Positions 57,601 to 64,000 of a stretch of 64,000 nt of DNA are shown here, piece after piece. The translations under genes and the position numbers were made by a program. This DNA is from Salvia splendens (Eukaryota; Streptophyta; Magnoliopsida; Lamiales; Lamiaceae), in contig NC_056052.1 in assembly GCF_004379255.2 (NCBI RefSeq), positions 6,758,001 to 6,822,000 on the forward strand, read 5' to 3'. Position 1 is the first letter of the stretch. The number at the start of each line of letters is the position of its first letter. The notes under the pieces were generated by a model, which was not told the origin of the DNA, ran no database searches, and worked only from the letters and a program-made list of their open reading frames with translations.

Positions 57601-58685
57601 ACCTTGATTATTTGGCACATCAACCCAACAACTAGATGAGGCTGTCAGACAAAAAAAGGAAGTTATAATGATTCGTATCCATGCTGATGATATCTACACT
57701 GCACTGAAAATGAAAGACAAAACGACAAATAGCTTACTCTAGCTTCAATCAGGTCTTGCGTGCCAATGTTGACCACAGTGCACCCAATTGCCTTTGCAGA
57801 ATTGAGGCAAAGGGTATGGTTCTCGTTCCTCTCCCATGGATTTAGAACCTTCTTAGTATTGATGGCTCGCTCATCTATAGTATTAGGTACAGCTACATTT
57901 ATGAGTTTACTGCATCAAATAATTACACGGGTGAGAAAAAACACAAGAAATCATTCTTGTTTTCATACATGTATGATTTTACAGGGAACCAGTACCATAG
58001 AAGAACACCATCCTTTGCCAATTCAAAGATATCATCACTAGATGGATCTAATGGGAGATAATCCTTCAAGAATGGATCTTCTCCAAGATAGGTGTTGATG
58101 TGGTTGACATAGGAAGCCTTCTCGGATTCACTAATTGTATGATGCAGTGTAGTAGTTGTAGTCGCTTTGAGAAAGGACGACTGAGGTTTATGACCACCCA
58201 CTTTATCTGAGGCCTGAGCTTGCAGGTTCAAATAATGCTACACGTGTTTGAAATATAGGTGATCCTTAGGTGTCTTTATCAATATATCCAATCATGGAAA
58301 AGGAAATGCACAGACAGCTAGGAAGCATATTATAGTAATATCAATACATACCCTAAGGAAGGATTCAAAATCAACTTCTTCATCCAAATCTGGAGATGAC
58401 TCCTTTAAGATGTTCTCGATCTCATCATCTGTTAACAATTCAGTAAGCTCGTTCAGTTTCACCAATACAGGAAGCAAATCTGCCAATATAACCTTCCCAG
58501 CTTGGTTCCGTGCCGAGACAAACTGCAACCATAGCCATATTCATTTTTGAGAAAACAAGGTCCAATTGGTCAAAAGGGGTGAGGAGATATCACAGTACCT
58601 TAGATTTAAGGCCTCGTAGCTCGACTTGAGTGAATTGGCTCTGAAGCCAAGGATCGGAGACGACTACACCCACGAAACTCGACAT
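54664..58685 (-). CDS. Fimbrin, actin-bundling protein
   Basis: Fourteen exons, all GT-AG: 58599-58685, 58352-58522, 57996-58237, 57738-57909, 57603-57641, 57452-57520, 57264-57380, 57154 to 56943, 56553 to 56392, 56319 to 56123, 55814 to 55657, 55577 to 55481, 55188 to 55097, 54858 to 54664. They close in frame to 669 residues. The order is a degenerate EF-hand-like N-terminus (about 1-75), then four calponin-homology domains as two actin-binding modules (signatures: [65 protein letters not shown]). The C-terminal tail has four PPSP-type repeats (Ser/Pro-rich, about 640-669), a likely phosphorylation or SH3-like binding region. Plant fimbrins bundle actin filaments in the cytoplasm. I cannot tell which of the Arabidopsis FIM1-FIM5 it matches. 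No damage seen. Confidence 0.93.
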
Positions 58686-60097
58686 ATTCTCTTCTACTTT
58701 GCAATGAAACACCAGATAACAGAATAAGAAACTGATGATCTATAAAGAGAAACAAGATATATTAGGTGGAATTGGAAATGATCTTACAAACATGGGAGAT
58801 CGATCTATATCCATCTATATTCTACAAACGAATCACTGTAACAGAAGCTAATTTTGATTATGCCAAAACGCAACTAGTTGAGGCTATGAAGAATGTAATT
58901 CGAATTAAATAACTATCTGTAATTTCTTATACAATATCAATATACATTGACATACGTTAAGAATCATATCACCAAACAATTGATGTGCTCATGAGATATA
59001 GATCGATGGATTACCTTTCGATGATTTGTCGTTCACATCAGATGAGGATCAACCCCATGTCATATCTTATGCATTTGATTGTAGTATTAGTGCGTGTGTT
59101 TGGGATCAAATTCGAGAATGAAAATGGAAATGAAAAAGGAAATGGAAATGGAAATGATAATGAAGAATGGAGGATTTGATAGGAGAAAATGCCGTTTCGG
59201 CTTATGGACATGCGAATACTCAGGAACACAAACAACTGCCTATAACGCTATTTTAAGCCTCCTTTTCCTATACCTTAATTATATAAATAAATGAGCAAAA
59301 CATAAAATAAAATCATATAAATTATTTACATTTTTCTTAATTATGAGAAAATTTCCGACATGCTACGTCTCTGAGCTTATTGACGTGATGTGTGCATGTG
59401 TAGAATTAAAGAAGCGACGACTAAGTGTATTATACAACGTCTTTAACCAGACATTTTGGCCACATCATATATACTTTTTCTCAATTCAGAGATTAATGAG
59501 ACAATTGAGAAAAATATCAAATTTGTTGTATAGTCGGTCATTTTTAAAGTTGCGTGATTAATCAAACTTAGTCATTTTTGGCAATTTGCTTTAAAAATAG
59601 ATAATAGTAGCAATTACTCTATAAAAATAGATAAATTACTTAGTCGAAGTTTTTAACATCTTAGTTTGGTACTAGTTGTTTCTTTAATTTTCTATTAGAG
59701 CGACACCCTAATAAATAACACTTGTGATATTAAACATATTTAAAAACATAAAATGAAAATATTGAACGCTCTTTATGAATATGAAATTCTAAATGTTGGT
59801 TTTGTCTTAATTTTGAGTCACTCTTCAAGATGAGAGTGACTCAAACAAACCATTTGTTTTGCCAATGACATAAGGCAGGCAAGATACAATTAATAAAATG
59901 CAACTGATAGAATCGATCTCTGGCAACAAAGTATACATACGTACATGAGGGGAATCATATACATAACAATAACATGTATGATAATGAATAGCTAAGAGGA
60001 AAAATTGGTATGCAGCGATCCATAGCAATTAAATTAATTCAATACTCAAAAGGCAAACACAGAAATTAAACAATGACACAATCAATCGAGATCATCA
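58686..60097. other. Intergenic, no gene recognised
   Basis: Holds the fimbrin promoter/leader (58690-59100) and the 3' side of FLA7 (59850-60097). A GGAAAT/GAAAATG purine run lies at 59112-59165. The remaining AT-rich DNA shows no element ends or exons. Confidence 0.5.
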
Positions 60098-60904
60098 TCA
60101 GCGGCACAACAACATCAGCAGCATACCAACAATAACCGTCACGTGATGGCCGTGAACAATATTCGTCGCCGCAGAATTGGAGTGCGATGAGGAGGATGAA
60201 GAAGAAGAAGAAGAGCCTTTGTCCGAGGCGGCGGAAGGCGTGTCTGCGGCTGGGGCTTCCGCGGCAGGAGCTGGAGCCGGAGCCGGGGGCAGAGGTGGAA
60301 TGTCGGTGCCGAATATCGCTGTGGGGAGGAGGACTTTATCGGTCTCGTAGATTGCGACTGGATCGGCGGCGTGGACGGCGCTGATTACCTTGGTGCTGGT
60401 CCATCCGGAGTCGATGCGGATGGTGCCGGCGTTGTCGGTGAAATTGAGGCCGAAATTGGGACCGCCGGCGAAGGTGGGGATGGGGTTGTTGAGGCTGAGG
60501 TTCCGGAAATCGGAGAGGGAGTAGTAATGCGGAATGGCGTGGAAGGAGATGACGGATTTGAGCTGGTCCTGCGTGAGGTTGGAGAGAGAAGCTGGCTTTC
60601 TAATAGATGAAAACGCCTCATCTTTGGGGACGAATAGAGTGATTCCTTCCTCGGTTTTGTTGGCTTGGTCTTGGAATGTGTCGATCAGCTTCGTCGACTC
60701 CAGGTATTTTAGGAAAATGTGGAACGGCCCCGCCACCGATAGCAGATCAGCTAGGTTAACGTAATCAGTCGCCGGTGCCGGCGCCGGCGCCGGAGTCGGA
60801 GTCACCGGCGCGTGGCTGGTTTTCTGTCCGTTGGCTGATGCTGCGAAACAGAGGAGCAGCAGAGTGCTGCAAACCACAACATTCATTCTGATCGATTTCA
60901 ACAT
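60098..60904 (-). CDS. FLA7: Fasciclin-like arabinogalactan protein (FLA7-type)
   Basis: A single coding exon of 268 residues. It starts with a signal peptide (about 1-26), then an arabinogalactan glycomodule rich in Pro/Ala (TPTPAPAPAPA, 35-45). One FAS1 domain (about 48-190) follows, with the H1 region (GITLFVPKDEAF) and the H2 region (DPVAIYETDKVLLP). A second Ala/Pro glycomodule (206-225), a Ser run and a hydrophobic C-terminus typical of a GPI-anchor signal complete it. The protein is expected to be glycosylated, GPI-anchored and to act in cell-wall adhesion or integrity. Wording around FKYLESTKLIDTFQ-like and PHYYSLSDFRNLS follows Arabidopsis FLA7. Another Met seven residues in could also be the start. 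The leader seems to have an intron (60948-61233) with a good donor and acceptor. Confidence 0.92.
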   Translation of the reverse strand: MLKSIRMNVVVCSTLLLLCFAASANGQKTSHAPVTPTPAPAPAPATDYVNLADLLSVAGPFHIFLKYLESTKLIDTFQDQANKTEEGITLFVPKDEAFSSIRKPASLSNLTQDQLKSVISFHAIPHYYSLSDFRNLSLNNPIPTFAGGPNFGLNFTDNAGTIRIDSGWTSTKVISAVHAADPVAIYETDKVLLPTAIFGTDIPPLPPAPAPAPAAEAPAADTPSAASDKGSSSSSSSSSSHSNSAATNIVHGHHVTVIVGMLLMLLCR

Positions 60905-60947
60905 CTTCTCGATCTACTTCGAGCACCTCCTTCTCCTCACTCGCTCT

Positions 60948-61233
60948 CTGCAACACATAACTCACTTGCTTTAGCAATGTAGCTAGATCTGATGAAAGGA
61001 TTAACTTAAATCTAAGCAGCTGGTGGTTAATTTGTACCAAAAATAACTCCTAGAAGGAAGAAGCAACAGATCTATGGACGAATTTGAGATGTGAGAAGGA
61101 AAATGCCGCTCTACAACCAGATCTATAAGCTTAGAATTAATTAGATTAGGTTGAAAATTCCAGATCCAGACATTTAGAGTTGAATCAACAAGATAGCAGA
61201 GCTAAATTAAGAGAGAGATTGAGATTAACAAAC
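60948..61233 (-). other. Leader intron of FLA7 (predicted)
   Basis: Donor CAG|GTTTGT at 61233 and acceptor TTGCAG|AGAGCG at 60948 on the minus strand, with an AT-rich body. It separates a short non-coding first exon (from about 61310) from the coding exon. Confidence 0.55.
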
Positions 61234-61301
61234 CTGAGGGAAAAGGCAGTAAAATGCAGCGGCAATGCGGCGGAGGCAGCGGAGTTATTGAGTGCGTTGA
61301 T

Positions 61302-61324
61302 GCAGCAGCAGCAGCAGCAGCAGC
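61302..61324. repeat. (GCA)n repeat at the FLA7 transcription start region
   Basis: About eight GCA units on the plus strand (CTG on the transcribed sense). A TATATTTA box lies just upstream in the sense of FLA7 (61325-61333), so the repeat probably falls at the start site or early leader. Confidence 0.6.
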
Positions 61325-61379
61325 ATAAATATAGAGGAGGGAGGAGATGGTGGCAGAATTATATGGTGTTTGTTGATGA

Positions 61380-63190
61380 ATAAAAGAATAGATGAGGTGG
61401 AGGTAAATTTCACCCACCCACCCACCCCCACTCCAAATGTTACTGATCAATAAAAACAATAATATATCTGTCTTAAGCATCAACCAAAATTCAATAAAAC
61501 AGTTTGTTTGATGTTCTACTATGTAGGTGGGATTTCTGCGTCAACCTCCCAACTTAACAACCCCAAAACTTGTACGCTAATAAAGCCATCTCTCGATTTT
61601 ACTAGTTCTAATAGAGGTTCTACTATTTTACCCCCCACCATTTTTCATATCCTAGTTTCAAATCCAACATAATCTCATTTTATTATTTTACTCTATTTTT
61701 TTATTTTTGGAATTATTTTTGTCACCCATTACACTACTACTAAAGTGAGTCTAGTTAATTATCTTTCTCTTTATCCCTCATATTTTACTAATTTTACATT
61801 TAAACTCAGTTGTTTCTATTTCTGGAGACGGATGGAAGATAGTCTAATGCGTGTAATTTACAACGAGGAATCACTTTTTTGTTTTACTATATACTAAAAC
61901 AGTTGTATTTATGTTAATAAAGGAGTAATATTTATATTTATAAGTATCTCTTTTGGTGATGACCTGTGATTTGTAATCAGCGTGTGCTAAACTTTTTTTC
62001 TTATGAGTCGGCTGTTACTCATGTTTATAACGTTAGGTTTTCAATTTAAAAAAAATCTTCGAATTAAATAGTGTGCATCTCTAATTTAGAATGCAAGGCG
62101 AGACATAAAATGTGGGTATTATATAATCTATGTTACTCCCTCCGTTTTTTAAAAATAGCAATTGTTTCTATTTTGGGTCATTCCTTAATAATAGAAACTT
62201 TAGAGTCTTTCTATTTTAGGACATGAACCCCGCAATCCACTAACTTTATTTTCACTAATTTTTCTCTTAATCTCTCTTACTTTACCAATTTTTCTTTTTC
62301 TCTCTTACTTTACCAATTTTCTCACTTACTTTACCAATTGTATATTAAAACTCGTGTCGTTTCAAATGTTTCTATTTTTCAAATGCGGATGGATTATATG
62401 ATATAACCTCCCAAAACAACAAAAGAAAATTATTTGATTTCACTGTCCAACTGCTTATATACAAGATTATGAAATACCAACTGAATGATATGAAACAAAC
62501 GGTGTAATATACATCTCACAAAAATATTTTGCTCACATCAAATCTTGACGTGGTCCCTATGAATATTTGAAATTATAGGCCTCGTATAATTTAATCTCAA
62601 CATACTAGTAATAATAATATATGCGGTGGGTGCTAAAAAGCAAGATTGGTTGTTTAAGATAGTTTAAAGACAAGCAAAATGAATTAGGGACAATCATATT
62701 GCTGAATTTGCATTGTTGTAGCTTGTGGGTTTTCAAAAATGCCAACCATTTAAGCAATATTGTCTATATTTATCATATAAAACGAGAGATTCCCTAGGAG
62801 ATTAAGATTATAAATTATAATAGTGGCGCGAGGCACATAAATAGTGAAAAGTTGCGTTATTTTTCTCTCTTGTATCATTAATTTCATATTGCTATGATTT
62901 ATACTTGCTACAAGAGAGAGGAAATAATCTGATTCTCCCCCTATATAGTATTTGGTTGGCTTATTCTCTATAGTAAAACCATCATTTTAGATAAATAAAA
63001 AGTAAGAAATCAAATCATTTTAAAAAGTAAGATATCATGATACGATGGAACTGTATAGGTGGGTGGCTTCTAAGTTATAATGAAGGAAAGAAAATCAAAG
63101 AAATCAATGTAGAAAACAAGACAAATCTTTTCGTAGAAAAAGATTCAATGAAATTCTTGTAATGTTTTAGACATATACACTATCCTTGTA
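61380..63190. other. Intergenic, AT-rich
   Basis: FLA7 upstream DNA, one clear MITE, and the probable LTR of the copia element at the right end. A CTGGAGACGGATGGAAGA motif near 61825 looks like a lone Stowaway end. No coding exon found. Confidence 0.5.
62134..62396. mobile_element. Stowaway-like MITE
   Basis: TA-bounded; left end CTCCCTCCGTTTTTTAAAAA and right end TTTTTCAAATGCGGATGGAT. Contains three short copies of CTCTTACTTTACCAATTTT. Confidence 0.75.
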
Positions 63191-63193
63191 TAA

Positions 63194-63917
63194 TGGGTGT
63201 CAGAGTAGATAAATAACCATCCACAAACCAAAGCAAAGTGAATTCCATCCACAAACCAAAGCAAAGTGAATTAACTTGGCAGATTGCAAACATGGTGCCA
63301 GATTCAGACACTGTGTTCGGGTTCAAACTGGACGGAAACAACTATCCGCTATGGTCGAGACTGATGAGAGTGGCGATCGGAAGCAGGGGTATGTCCAGCC
63401 ACATCACTGGAGTACCTCCGCCACCAACAGCAGACGATCCAATGTATTCTCAGTGGGTGCAAGATGACCATACCCTCTTATTTTTGCTGCTTCAGAACAT
63501 GGAGATGAAATTGGTCACCTTTTGCGCATATAAACCGACCTCCAAGGCTTTATGGGATAGCCTTGCCGTCATGTATGGAGACGTAACCGAAGCTGACCCC
63601 TACGAACTTTATTGCTTGGAAGTTAGGGCAGACAGAATAAAGCAAGGACAACGTACCTTGAAAGATTACTGGAACGAGTTGCAAGGTATATGGATGGATA
63701 TTGATCGGAGACAACCAACTCCTCCCAGATGCTGTGAAAAAAACTGCTGCGCCAAACTAATAGAAAATAGCCGATTGTACCGGTTCCTGGCCGGATTAGA
63801 AGACAGATATGAGGGAATCAGGCGAGACATCCTCAGGGAAAGCCCGATTCCCTCACCCGAGGCTGCTTTTTCCATGATAACAAGAGTTACAAGATACAAG
63901 TGGGGGAGAAGCTAGAG
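63194..63917 (+). mobile_element. Ty1/copia gag at the window edge, with leader
   Basis: A primer-site-like TGGGTGTCAGAG (63194-63205, a variant of TGGTATCAGAG) precedes the coding frame 63238-63915 (225 residues). The protein has the copia Gag pattern (FKLDGNNYPLWSRLM, KALWDSLAVMYGD, TLKDYWNELQGIW, LYRFLAGLEDRYEGIR). A stop at 63913-63915 ends it, before any zinc knuckle, and the window ends 85 bp later. A 28-bp segment containing CCATCCACAAACCAAAGC is duplicated at 63217-63272 across the start codon, so the ATG may be at 63238 or later (63292). The LTR itself lies left of 63193, but I could not fix its outer edge. Confidence 0.75.
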
Positions 63918-64000
63918 CAAGAGGAAGGATAAGCAAGTGAAAAGCAAAAACAAAGAAAACTGCTGCTGAAATGATAGAGGAGAAATGCATAATATGGAGG

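Overview
The window is plant nuclear DNA from a eudicot. It holds intron-rich genes with GT-AG splice sites, plant-only families (a type E phytochrome, a fasciclin-like arabinogalactan protein, fimbrin, a DnaJ-DUF3444 protein) and many LTR retrotransposons and short inverted-repeat elements. PHYE is known from eudicots and missing from monocots, so a eudicot is well supported. The overall look suggests an asterid, perhaps Lamiales, but that is inference.

Layout. (1) 1-2.3 kb: two small minus-strand genes, one for an acidic two-helix membrane protein and one for a two-exon, probably plastid, single-helix protein. (2) 2.3-27 kb: a transposon graveyard. It contains a broken ribosomal protein uS11 (RPS14) fragment, two adjacent Stowaway-like MITEs, a small coding-less LTR element (4855-6350), a head-to-tail array of 121-bp TRIM LTRs (6351-6992), a truncated copia element (about 6993-8930), and pieces of an Athila/Tat-type gypsy element. 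The gypsy pieces (about 8.95-10.84, 15.59-16.35 and 19.48-21.78 kb) are split by two (TA)n-flanked repeat-rich elements and by a 3.1-kb solo LTR with a perfect ATTTT target duplication. Next come a hAT-like element, an RNase H fragment, a foldback MITE and a nearly intact PIF/Harbinger element (24238-26137) whose transposase has one in-frame stop. (3) 27.6-49.4 kb: the gene-rich core. PHYE (4 exons), ADA2A (13 exons) and a single-exon DnaJ-DUF3444 gene lie on the plus strand. Mitochondrial HSP90.6 (20 exons, two with GC donors) lies on the minus strand. (4) 49.9-64 kb: a Mutator-like non-autonomous element with a perfect 9-bp target duplication, a decayed cytochrome P450, a fimbrin gene (14 exons), FLA7, and a copia gag at the right edge.

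The host genes serve unrelated processes: light sensing, histone-acetyltransferase adaptor function, organelle chaperoning, actin bundling and cell-wall glycoproteins. No pathway cluster is evident. Exon models for PHYE, ADA2A, HSP90.6, fimbrin and the small plastid protein were built by hand from splice signals and protein family continuity, and each closes to a whole number of codons. I found no wholly new multi-gene system. The most unusual structures are the (TA)n-flanked elements with repeat-filled interiors and the nested LTR arrangements.
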